Shown: positions 12,451-23,600 of the stretch, piece after piece | Layout: every line of letters starts with the position of its first letter | How positions within the stretch are numbered: the first letter of the stretch is position 1 | NCBI GenBank assembly: GCA_034769895.1 | Contig: CM068367.1 | Coordinates: forward strand, 121,123,927-121,187,926 | DNA length: 64,000 nucleotides | Origin: Magicicada septendecula | Lineage: Eukaryota > Arthropoda > Insecta > Hemiptera > Cicadidae | Reading direction: 5' to 3' | Made by a program: the position numbers and the translations under genes | Notes under the pieces: generated by a model | Seen by the model: only the letters and a program-made list of their open reading frames with translations | What the model was told of the DNA's origin: nothing | Database searches by the model: none

Positions 12451-14117
12451 GAAGTCCCGTGAACACCATTCATACTTATAAATTTTCTAAGCTCCACGGT
12501 ACAGTAAGAAATCAACCACCAGCCAATCAGAAAGAAGTATTAGAGGCTCGCAACGTACCTCACCGCCATAAAGTACTTAACGACAGGCTTTCACCCCGCC
12601 GATTTATAGCGATCGCAGCATGTTTCTGGATCTGGACGGATTCCACAAGAAGACGAGGGAAATACGCACTCACCGCCAAGATATTAGGTTTGCTAAGATA
12701 TTATGGTAGTATTGGATTTTTGTATCACTTTTTTCACATATGGAAAATTAACGTCTATGTGAAGTATGAAACAAACAATGGAGTATTACTAACCACTGAC
12801 TGTTCTGAGGGCCTTGGATTGGAAGTGCGGGATTATCTTACGTCAATTGGATTACAGTCTTGTTAACGAGTGTCTTGTCCTACAGTATGACAGACGACCT
12901 CCAAGTAAGCCATTGCATATTTTTCATTGTTCAGTCTAACTTCTTCCGCTTCATGGTAACCTGACCCTCTATTATGCTTATTCAAAGTACTTTAATCTTG
13001 AGCGGTCGGTTTGGTGAAATTAAAATAGAGGAATATTTTGTTCGATTTACGTAGAACAAGACAGTTGAGCTAAACCGTTGTATCGGCCTGTTCTTAAAGT
13101 TAGTATGCAATTGTAGCGTTCCAGTACGGCATTGCTGAATTGTTCTACCATCTGCTGTTTACATGCAAACGATTACAAACGGAGAACGACATTGTGTAAC
13201 GCTTCCCTCCACTACACAAACGTTCTGTCGTCGTCGTCATCGTCTATTGTCTAAGCGCAAAAATTACGTACAGAGAAACCGGCATTGTGAAACGTTTAAT
13301 TCATAAATAACGCACACGTGACTGAGCTCGCCACGTGTATTCAATAAGTGAATTCACGTTGCTCATAATCCTATGACAATCAGCGCATACGCAATAGGTT
13401 ATTATTTGAATGACGCATTCGAATCAACTCAACAATGGTTAACAAAGCCATGGGTCGCGATTGCGCAAATTGTGTTTCTCAAGAGTAATACGCGTCCACG
13501 TGCGTGCGTATGGTGTGTAGTGTAGTTTCATTTCGCAGCAACGAACCGTTCCTATACAAAATAAAGATGAAGAAATTAATCAGAAATTACGAGCAATATA
13601 CAAAAATAAATTGAACGTACGCGCGAGTGTGAAAAACAATATGTTGGAACAAAAGAACAAGGCTGTTGTTTTTGTTGCGGGCTTCCATTGTTTCTCTTGT
13701 TTTAGCTTCTGGTTTCCCTTGATCTTATTATACGTTCGTTGTTGTGTGTGACTTTATACCTTTGGGGAAACTTTAGAGACTTGAGAATCCTTACAAGTAG
13801 GAGACGTATATTCGAGTGCGAGTGAGTGAGTGCGAGTGACGTGTATAGTGTATATCTCCCCGCCGCTCGCTGCTACTGCGAAACATTTCCAACTGACAGT
13901 ACTACTTATTACAATATGTTTACTTTAAGTTATACTTTTGTGTACGAACTCGCGCGCACACTCTCAACATGTTGGCCTACTTTGTGGTTGAAAGGTCGCA
14001 CAACTTCTTCCAGTTACACTACGTGTAGCTACTGCGACACGACATTCATCTTTACAGTAGGTGTTTAAAAACTTTTAACGTTTAGCATAGATTATGCAGC
14101 GCTCTCAGAATTACTGT
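12451..14117. other. No gene seen
   Basis: An open frame of 135 codons (12459-12866, plus) has no recognisable domain and no promoter or splice context that I can support. The rest is unique-looking sequence. Confidence 0.4.
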
Positions 14118-14720
14118 ATCATCATCATCATCAGCCGTGGCTCTACAATCCTTGGTGGGTCTTGGCCTGCTCCAAGAGTCGATTCCATTCCTCCCTATTA
14201 AGTGCCCTGGCTTTCCAGTTTCTTAAGTTCAGCTTTCCGAGGTCCTCCTCTATCTGGTCTTTGAATCTACTTCGGGGTCTTCCTCTTTTTCTACTACCCA
14301 TTGGTTTCTGGTAAAAAATATGTTTCGTAGGCTGTCCTTCCTCCATTCTCTCTATGTGTCCAACCCACCCTAACCTGTATATTTTGATTATCCTGACAAT
14401 GTCCGGCTCTTTGTAAAGATGGTATAGTTCATAATTATAGCGCCTACGCCACATTCCATTTTCTTGTACTGCTCTAAATATTGTTCTTAGAATCCGCCTT
14501 TCACAGCAATTTAGAAGTATCTCGCTTTTTTTCATTGTCCAGGTTTCTGAAGCATATGTCAACGCTGGCCTGATAAGTGTTTTGTAAATTTTGCATTTCG
14601 TGCTTTTTGAGATGAAGCTAGATGTCAGGTGCTTTTTAAATCCATAATATGTTTTATTTGCGAGATATATTCTTTTTTCGGACTTACTGTATACCGTACA
14701 TAAAGGCCGACTCTTATTAC
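14118..14720 (-). pseudogene. Non-LTR retrotransposon RT C-terminal tail (family GAT-1)
   Basis: The minus strand encodes the end of an RT polyprotein in one open frame: KKHLTSSFISKSTKCKIYKT, then the thumb motif LIRPALTYASETW, then CCERRILRTIF, HIERMEEGQPTKHI, SRKRGRPRSRFKDQ and a stop after NREEWNRLLEQAKTHQGL. It ends in a (GATGAT)n tail at 14118-14136. The fingers, palm and endonuclease are absent, which is a 5' truncation typical of target-primed retrotransposition. It is a sister of the plus-strand copy at 18520-19035, about 4 kb away. Confidence 0.88.
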
Positions 14721-14928
14721 ACGAAAACACAAAGTCAAAGTCGGCTAAAAATTTAATGAACGTCGACCGCCCACACTCACGCAATACTGAAACATTATCT
14801 GTAAAATACAAGCTTCCAACGAAAATGTCAGAGATAATTACGGTGTGAGAGAATTATGTAACAAAGAAACCGAACCTTCTGTGAATACGAAAATAAAAAA
14901 ATTAGATAACAGAGTCATAGAGAAAATT

Positions 14929-15237
14929 TTCATCATCATCATTATTTCTTAACGGTTTTAAGCCTTAGTGGCCTGTTCCTATTTCACAGTCCACCTTTTC
15001 TTAGGTCTACCAACTTTTCTTCTGCCTCTAGGTTAGTAATCTTTCACCACCTTCGGTATTCTATTTTCTTCCATTCTATTGATGTGCTGAATCAATTTTC
15101 TTCTGTATTCTTTAATCCTTTCATTAACTGGAAAAATATCTAAATCATTTCTTAGATGATCTCGTCTATTACACCTTTTATCTGATCTAAGAAATTTCAT
15201 TTCTGCTGTTTGTATCTTCTTTTCACATTTTTTCTTT
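14929..15237 (-). pseudogene. Non-LTR retrotransposon RT tail (second family)
   Basis: The minus strand encodes QTAEMKFLRSDKRCNRRDHL, then RNDLDIFPVNERIKEYRRKL, then IQHINRMEENRIPKV, a stop, and GRRKVGRPKKRW. The tail is (GATGAT)n at 14929-14942. It is a truncated C-terminal fragment with at least two stops. It differs from the 14.1 kb copy in sequence but has the same kind of tail. Confidence 0.82.
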
Positions 15238-15599
15238 ACGACCCAAGTTCACGACGGACTTTAAGTTCTTTACGACGGATCTAGACCAGAGAAGGTCGAT
15301 AAAAAAATCTAGCCGGCATAGGATTGGTTGCCCTATACCGTGGTCTCAATCAATAACTCACAATTCCAACAGTAGCCGCGGAAACCAGGACAGAAAATAA
15401 CTAGAAACATATCTTAACTCGGACCTAAACAAATTCCCAGCAAGGAAATACGACATATTGCACATTCACAAACTGTATTCAATCTTGGAAGTTGCACTAC
15501 CTCGGATAGGAGGTGCAACGGTGATGTAAAAACTAGAATTGCACAAACAAGAGGAGGGTTTTTGAAGAAAAGATCTCTTGAAGAAACGTGTCTTTGAAA

Positions 15600-16000
15600 A
15601 CCAGGAAGAAATTTATAAAGAGTTTAATGTGGAGAATACGCACATATAGCCCGGAAACCTAGAGTTTGAGGAAAGTGGAAGGAACTACCTTGAAGTTTAT
15701 GAGATGTGGTGCTGGAAGAGTGACTTAAGAATATCCTGGCAATAGAGACTACTTGATGATGACGTTTTAAAGAGAGTGGATCAAAAAAGAACGCTGACTG
15801 GATCCATTGTGGAAAGGAGAAGCAGCATGGTTACACACCTGCTACGCCATTTAAACTAGTTCATTACCCTCTCTGAAGGGGCGAATGCCCAGGCACGAGT
15901 ACATAGGAGGAGTACAAGACGGAACAAGGTATGAAGTGATCAAGAGGCTATCTACGGAAAGAAAGAGCCTCTGCGTTGAAGCGAAGAAGAGAAGACATGG
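15600..16000 (+). pseudogene. Non-LTR retrotransposon RT tail, very degraded
   Basis: Plus-strand reading gives FIKSLMWRIRTYSPETLEFE, then YEMWCWKSDLRISWQ, a stop, DDDVLKRVDQKRTLTGSIVE and VTHLLRH. This follows the usual RT tail order of a thumb motif, FEMWCWRR-like, LRRV-like and GHLLRH-like blocks. A frame change then leads into CPGTSTYIG-like remnants to about 16000. It lies in the opposite orientation to the two fragments before it. Confidence 0.65.
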
Positions 16001-16545
16001 TATTGATACACGCTAATCTACCCACAAGAGCAAGTACGTAAACATACCACCGATAGTTGTAGCCTGTTTTTCCATCAACGTTATACGGGTCCCAAAACTT
16101 TAAAAATATAAGGATATTAAAAAAAACCTCACAAACGTTCAAATAATTCTCATTGTAAATACTTCGCGGCTGCCTAAGAAATCTGAAAAATACCGTCTTT
16201 CACTTAAATAACGCGCAAGCTGGGAACGTAGAAACGTCGGAATCCTCCTACATGCTCTCTCAATCTCTCTTTCTCCCTCTCTATTCATGCATATATCTTA
16301 CTGCCTCCTTTCTTTCCTTCTCAACGAACTGTACTATACTATTCGGGCGTTAGGCCAGTGGATGATCCCATCAACATCAACTCCTTCACGTCACATAGTT
16401 CCTTCTTTGTGCGCTCTCGATACAAAAAATTTTGCTTCTGCTGCGTAGATTTTTTCTGAATGGCCCGGCTAGAATATAATGCGTGTACCGACAGTTCGGA
16501 GAACAATATCGCGCAATAAACAGCTGATTCAGTGCGTCGTTAGTC

Positions 16546-16630
16546 AAACTGTATGCACAACAGCTGGTTGGGCGGGAGGGAGGGAGGGAGAAACTGTATG
16601 CACAACAGCTGGTGGGGAGGGAGGGAGAGA
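16546..16630. repeat. 45-bp tandem duplication next to GA repeats
   Basis: Two copies of AAACTGTATGCACAACAGCT, each followed by a G-rich GGGAGGGAGG stretch, start at 16546 and 16591. They run into a (GA)n tract at about 16626-16649. Confidence 0.9.
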
Positions 16631-18029
16631 GAGAGAGAGAGAGAGAGATTAATGCATTAATCTGACAGAGTGATGTCCATGTGTGTGAATCTACAGGCAT
16701 CCTGTTATAACGTTGTGAATAATTTCAAACAGATGTGACGTGCAAGTTTGTAATTCAATAAAATGACTGCAAAAATTATATTACACCGGAGAAAACTATT
16801 CAAGTATTTATGTAATAAATATTTTCTCTCGCCTATCTTATCAATTTACGCATTCTCCGTTCTTTTTCATAGTTTGTCGAATAACTGAAAGGAAGTATGA
16901 ATATAAGAGTCAGTCTAACACGTGAGGTTTGTTTTTCATACGCCCACCTTCGAAATGTAGCTATCTCTAGTCTTCAAAACGCGCGTATGGCTAGGCACCT
17001 TAGCATTCGTACTGGCGTGGTTATATAACTTCAGAAATCCCGTGTGACCAATAATTTTCACATTTTCGGATTAATAAGATAAGCAAAACGTATATTTCTC
17101 AAGGGAAAACTATGTGTGGAGTCAATGTACCAAATTGTATATCATATATATGTACTTTCGGTGTTATTGCTTTTCCAACATAAAAAAAGAGAATTACAAA
17201 ATCGATGTAAACACAGTGACGTAGGTCTGAGCTACTCTAAATCTATCGCTCTGCCTTCTTGTCATTCCAATCGCTACCTGCGAGCGTGAGGGTGTGAGTG
17301 CGCGGGCGCGTATGAAGTACAATACAGATTACTTTGTTATCGTACTTCTTGATCTTCCCACCGGCAAAAATGAGTAGGGAAAAACATTCGCCAGGTGTGA
17401 AATAGCTGTTGTGAAGGCTGGCAACAGAACTTGGTTGACTAAAGCGCACTCTGATGGAAGCTGTCCCAACGCGCAGTATGCCATACATAAAGCATAACCT
17501 GAATCCCCCTCCCCCAACACACACACACACACTACGTGTCACGAGTATATGATTGTATGATTGATGACGTAGCATCCGGAACGGCGTGTTTTCATATATA
17601 CGCCCCAATATATGTATAAAATATACATACACAAATTAGTGTTAGTTTGTCTGTTCTACACCTGGACTGCCTGTTTATTTACATCGTACTATTACCTTCA
17701 ATACTCTAATTACTCACGACATCAGTAACACATCTGATAACGCCTGTTTCCTATAATTAACAATAATAAGACGCCGTTTGTACGGATGCGTGTCCATTTA
17801 ATAATATAATTAGCCGTGGAATATGTTAGCACTTAAGTGCCGACGAACGTTTCAATTATAGGCAATCATAAAACTATTATATAAACTATTTATTACCATA
17901 TCACGATCATTATTATACACGATGTTTCTCGGACATCACCGCTTCAGCCAGCTGGCAGGATATATCGAATCCTATTTGTGACAGATGTGATATTAATATA
18001 TATGAAGATTGGTATGTAAATATGTATAT

Positions 18030-18130
18030 AATATATTCTTCTTCTGCTCTACTTAAACTAAATAGGTTTCACTAGGCTTGTTCCGGTACTCACCGTGTCC
18101 TCAGTCTATCTATCACTTCTCCTGCGGCCT
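18030..18130 (-). pseudogene. Possible end of a non-LTR RT with GAA tail
   Basis: Minus-strand reading gives IAKAAGEVIDRLRTR and further short RT-end-like words, then AGCAGAAGAAGAATA. The GAA tail matches the ends at 35.7, 44.4 and 48.1 kb. The protein evidence is thin. Confidence 0.25.
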
Positions 18131-18405
18131 TTGCTATAGTACTGCATCTGACAATCTGTTCTAAGACACTTTTGATACTTTGTCATCCTAAGTAATTAAA
18201 AAGTTCTTATACTGTTACATTCAGCGACTGGCATTACACCTCTTGTCATTTTCATTACTTACGAACATCCTAGGGTACTTTATCATCAAAGAATCTCATA
18301 TCTGAAAAAGGTATTTTCTTCTCCCGGTTTTGCACTGACAGGGTCTTTCGTTCGCTGGCGTGCATTACCGCCAGTACAAACATCATCTTTCAGATAACGC
18401 CATTC

Positions 18406-18505
18406 GTGTTACCTTCTCTTTAGTGTTGTATTAAATAGCTCTACAATTTTTTGTAGTGTTACCTTCTCTTTAGTGTTGTATTAAGTAGCTCTACAATTTT
18501 TTGTT
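18406..18505 (+). repeat. 50-bp tandem duplication
   Basis: Two adjacent 50-bp copies (18406-18455 and 18456-18505), both starting GTGTTACCTTCTCTTTAG, differ at one or two positions. This is a recent local duplication. Confidence 0.92.
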
Positions 18506-18519
18506 ATCTTGATACTTTT

Positions 18520-19035
18520 ACAAAAGCACCTGACATCTAGCTTCATCTCAAGAAGCACGAATCTACAAAACACTTATCAGGCCTGTGCTGACATATGCTT
18601 CAGAAACCTGGACAGTGACAAAAAATAGCGAGAGACTTCTAGGATGCTGTGAAAGACGGATTTTAAGAACAATATTTAGAGGAGTACAAGAAAATGGAAT
18701 GTGGCGCAGGCGCTATAATTATGAACTATACCATCTTTACAAAGAGCCGGACATTGTCAGGCTAATCGAAATACACTGGCTAACGTGGATTGGACACATA
18801 GAGAGAATGGAGGAAGGACAGCCTACGAAACATATTTTCACCAGAGACCAATGGGTAGTAGAAAAACGAGAAGATCCCGAAGTAGATTCAAAGACCAGAT
18901 AGAGGAGGACCTCGGAAAGCAGAACATATGAAACTGGAAAGCCAAGGCATGCAATAGAGAAGAATGGAATCGACTCTTGAAGCACCCGAAGACCCACCAA
19001 GAGTTGTAGACCCACGGTTGATGATGATACTTATG
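18520..19035 (+). pseudogene. Non-LTR retrotransposon RT C-terminal tail (family GAT-1, inverted partner)
   Basis: The plus strand encodes LTYASETWTVTKN, CCERRILRTIFRGVQENGMW, RRRYNYELYHLYKEPDIVRL and HIERMEEGQPTKHIF, then frameshifts near 18845 and 18900 before the ERP-like end and TGATGATGATA tail (19019-19029). It is close kin of the minus-strand copy at 14118-14720, and the DNA match extends upstream to about 18525. The pair could form a long hairpin of about 450 bp in a read-through transcript. Confidence 0.88.
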
Positions 19036-19324
19036 TTATTATCATAAATTGTGTTTAGCGAAAATTTGTAATTTTCATTTGCAGATTCGCGAAAATAATT
19101 ACATTTTTACAATAAACAATACGATATTATAGACTATTATACCGTAAAACAATATTCGATTATCCAAATTAGTTCACTGATATTTGAATTATCCATTTGA
19201 ATGCTAATAGCCTACTCCCTTTTTCTCGCCACGACTATAGATAATTAATATAATATTATTAATAAATAATTATACAACTTTTGAAAAGAATAAATTTTTT
19301 TTATTTTATAAATTACGTATAGGC

Positions 19325-19358
19325 TATGTTTCGATAGGGATCTAACTATTATCATCAG
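19325..19358 (-). ncRNA. Weak hammerhead-like motif
   Basis: On the minus strand: CTGATGA (19358-19352), one extra T, hairpin AATAG/CTATC (4 of 5 pairs), then GAAACATA (19332-19325). The order and spacing match the other copies, but stem III has a mismatch and I see no clear stem I or flanking repeat family. Confidence 0.22.
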
Positions 19359-19804
19359 ATACAATTTAATAAATTTTAAAATATAATAATAAATATAAAT
19401 ATAAAATAAAATGCTGGAAACGCTATTGTGAAATTAATTGTAATATTATATTATTATGTATTTTTTTACATAATTATAAGTTTGTATAAGAACTTGTAAG
19501 TACGCAGAACGTAAAGTAAGTGAGATGGGCAAGGCTGATTTTACATTAAAGCTATAGTTAAAAACAATGCACATGAAAAATCGAAGCGTTTGATGAGCTA
19601 ATTGTACACAATTTCGAATCAGTTTTCGGGGAAACACGTATATTTTTAAAAGACGAATGTCTTAAAAAAATATATGAGACTGTTTCGAAACCTGTTAAAA
19701 TGTTTTTTCATTTATTTATGTTGCAACTAGTTACACACGATTAAGGAATTTTATTCTAATAACTACGTTAGCAGTGTGCCGAGGGTGCTCCCATTAGGGC
19801 ACTT

Positions 19805-19864
19805 CCATAGAGGTATAATATATTTATCTTCCTCTATAGAGGTAGTCATATTATACCTCTATGG
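19805..19864. repeat. 17-bp perfect inverted repeat with inner palindrome
   Basis: CCATAGAGGTATAATAT at 19805-19821 is the exact reverse complement of 19848-19864. The 26-base spacer contains the perfect palindrome CCTCTATAGAGG (19831-19842). It could form a cruciform or hairpin. No coding context is seen. Confidence 0.9.
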
Positions 19865-20540
19865 GCACTCCTCCCTATACGTAGTGTACACGTTATCCAT
19901 CTGTATGTTTCTTTTAAACACTTCACTTGCCTACACGAGTTCAAACCGTTTCTATCTCTGCAACTGATGAACTATTTAGCTCTACTTTCCTGTTGATGAA
20001 ATAGACATGAATAGATTTTGCATAATTCTGTTTAATTTGCCATTCTTTCCCATCTAGTAACAGTGTTAACTGCTAACTGTAGAGACTGTTGGTCTTTCGA
20101 TAATGTTACCAGTAGCTAGTAGGGTCGTCAGCTAATTTTAATATGAATAAGAAATGTCGGCGCAATTATTATGCGCAAATATAACCGTTAACGTTTCGTG
20201 ACAAACTTTTTTAGACCAGTAGTAAACAACGAAATGCGAAATAAGAAGTTGTGGCAAAATTTGTGACACGAGAGGATACCGCAGTTTAATGAACTATATT
20301 ACAAAAACGGCTGACAGCTGTTGGGCTTTCGAATTAAAAAAAAAGAAAAAGATTCGACATAATGCACAAAACGTACAAAAACAACTAGAGTACAAAAACG
20401 GCGTTTCCTTCTCTAACACAGTCACGTTATTTAAATGTAATTTTTTTTCCTTCAATTGGAGTTTGACACGAGAGAAGGCAGCGTTACGTTGCAACCGGCA
20501 ATAATAACAGGACGAAACCAGCCACAACACAAAGTTCACC

Positions 20541-20636
<96 letters not shown>
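20541..20636. repeat. (CA)n microsatellite
   Basis: About 47 uninterrupted CA units. Open frames across it encode only dipeptide repeats and are not genes. Confidence 0.98.
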
Positions 20637-20639
<3 letters not shown>

Positions 20640-23600
20640 GGAGGTTTTTTCCAGCTATTCGTAGGGTTTTACCTACTGAAGTGTTTGTTCATGTTTTGAT
20701 TTAATTTGGAATCATGCTGTTAAGAGAACAAAAATTTTTAGTGATTCAAATAAAAACATTAGGCCTATTTCCCGAAGATAGCAAAACAATTAGAAGTTTC
20801 GTTAGACGCTTTTAAGAAAATCACACGTCATTCAACAATTTTCTCAACTGTGTAGGCCTACACGTTTATGTGGGAGAGGGGGAAGACGGAGAGTTTTTTT
20901 TTTAGTGTTGTTGACTTGCCGAATGTAACAGCTTTTTTTCCTTCCATTTCTTTCTCAACGTTTCGACATTCTTTCCAATATCTTTCTCAAGCCTATGTGT
21001 TCGTTTCTCCCATGAGAAAGACATCAGAGCTGATACCGCGAAGCTTAGAGAGAAAGGATTGAAGAGGACAACACCCCACAAGTAGCGTACGGAAAGCTAC
21101 CGACATTGAGAATACAAAAAGATACGGAAAGTAATCGTATATCCTCTTCATCATCTGTCATGCTTAAGGCATTTCTGCCTGCAAAATCTGCATTTAGTGT
21201 GTTTATTTCCTGTATCCTGCTACCAGTGTTAAAATGATAATTTCATTCGTTTGCAGCCTGGCGTCTCCTTTTTATACATTTTTCGTGTTTCACTTGCATA
21301 TAGTTACGACAGAACGTCTCGAATAGTCGAGTGTCGTTCTACACGTTTATCGGCTACCCACAGGTGCGTGTCTCAGTCAAGGCCGCGTAAGTACCCTCTA
21401 GATTCTTTTAGAGCACTTGTTGTTAACGATGCAAATTATGGAACACTGTTCTGGAACATCTGCAGGCTATATAAACAACAGCGTCTGGCTTAGTGAGTTA
21501 GTTAAAACTGGCGATTTATTCAAGTGCGGATCGAAGTATTATGGCGTGGTGATTATTGAGTTATAATTAGCGTGGAACTCTAAAAGTTGACATTATTATT
21601 CTGTCTTGATTACTTTGTTTACTAGTACTGCATTTACGACGACACCATCGCATATTCTACCACATGTAGTCTATTATTTTGGTTTTTGGTTGATGCAGGC
21701 TTAAATGTTCTGCTGTATGATACCATTACGTCCATGTAACATCAATCTCGAGTAGGTGATCGATATAACTTCTAGTTGATATTTTGGTCAAAATAAGTAA
21801 ATTTTTATGCAAATAAAATTTTTATCTATTTATCTTCTATTATAATTATGCCAAGAGTGTAATTTCAATGACGTTAAACTTTATGTTAAATTTTATAGCT
21901 ATATTTCATTTAATTCATGACTTGATCTTTCTAGATTATCCACACAGTTTGAGATAATTATTAGTAGTTAGTAAAATAAGTGTCATAACCAAATCCTTCT
22001 GATAAAAATTATGTTAATAAAATTTTGAAGTAGCGAGCATACGGAAATACACACACACACTCTCTCTCTCTCTCTTTCTTTTATGTAAGCAGACATGAAT
22101 ACCTTTAATACGTAAACACTACCGCAAACTTGATAAATATTTTAGCGCAATGTAAAAACGAATTAAGCCGATACAACGTACAAATTGGCCAAATAGAATG
22201 TACTGGCCAGAATACAAAAACAAAATAACAAGAACAAGGGCGCGCTTAGTGATTCCGGGCAGAAAACACGGCCTACCTCGGGATTCAAATTTAACACGAG
22301 TGCCTGTGTTAGTATGCAAAACGCGTACGTGCTCAACTCATGCCTAGTGCAGATAGTATTCGTGCGTACCTCGCTAGTTAATTTTAAAAACTTGTGTCTA
22401 AAGTGGACTCAAAATGTTTAACATCGCACAAAAACAAGAGTACAAATGAAATAAAACTCCAAAGCAAGACAACGGCGCACAAGAACGGGAGGTTTGAATT
22501 CATCAGATGATTGTCGAAGTTTCGATGCCCCGTAACGATGCAACGGCATCTCTTTTACGGACTTGTAAACACGAATCGTGCCAAAGAGCTTACGCACATT
22601 CTCAAAGTTTGTAACACGTGTCTGTCAGAGATTCGATGTTCCGTAACGAATCGGAAACAATTTTACGCACTTGTGTAATGCTTGCCAAAGAGCACAGAAA
22701 CGTCTCTACTCACTTTCACTCACTCCTTTTCTCTCTTTCTAACACGAGCGCGCGGAAACAAATTCCGTTCTTCTCTTTTATCTCAAATGTTTGTATACTC
22801 TTTTGTACATACATACGCGCGCGTGTGTGTCAATTTACACGAACATTACACTTTCATGTTTTACTGTTTGTTTTCTATTACAGAAAGAGATTTTTTTTTT
22901 CGGAAAAACGCAATCATCCTAAAAGGACGTCTAGCCGAATCTTAAAACGTATGGCCACCGACAAAACACATTTCTTTTCTTTCACATGATGAATAGCGCA
23001 TTGGCAAAATCGATGGACGCTGTTTTTATCGACTAGACTCCTTGGTTTAAGATTAAGATAAAAAAACACAAGCAAGGAATTACTTACTTCGATGAAGGTT
23101 CTGTCAGCGCTTACAAAAAAATTTTCTATGTCATCATATCATTTGGCACAATCGTACAATTGTTTCCGTACAACTGTTTGAGAATAGAATTTACACACAC
23201 ACACGCGCGCGCGCGCGCACACACTTCAAACAATGTTCACTCATTCAACAAGATATCTCCCGATCTCCCTCCCGCAAAATTAAACCTATGACTTTGAAAT
23301 TTGTAGACAGGTTTCTCTTGGAGCCTAGGTGCTCACTAAGAAAATTTAAAAATAATTCAGTCCTAATTGGGTTAACAAGTAAGTAAATCCCCTTCAATAA
23401 AGTCACTAGTTTTCCCTCTTTCTGACTCACCAAGGGGCTTAAACTCATAATAGTATGTACTTCAAGAGGAACTTAAATAATTAAACAAAAATCAAGTCGA
23501 AAAACGCCTAATGATATTAAAAATTCAATTATCTAATTATTGTATTTACTACCATTAAGCTGAAGGGCAAGAAAAAAACAAACAAACAAAACAACAAACT

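Larger units (their letters stand above)
16001..18405. other. No intact gene seen
   Basis: Holds a small tandem duplication at 16546-16630 and AT-rich unique sequence. The minus frame at 17243-17632 runs through a CA-rich stretch and has no recognisable domain. A possible RT end lies at 18030-18130. Confidence 0.4.

Noticed and set aside
12459..12866. 135-codon frame as a possible gene
   Set aside because: No recognisable domain, and no splice, promoter or homology support within the window.
20294..20704. Open frames across the (CA)n tract
   Set aside because: Products are dipeptide repeats created by the microsatellite on both strands.
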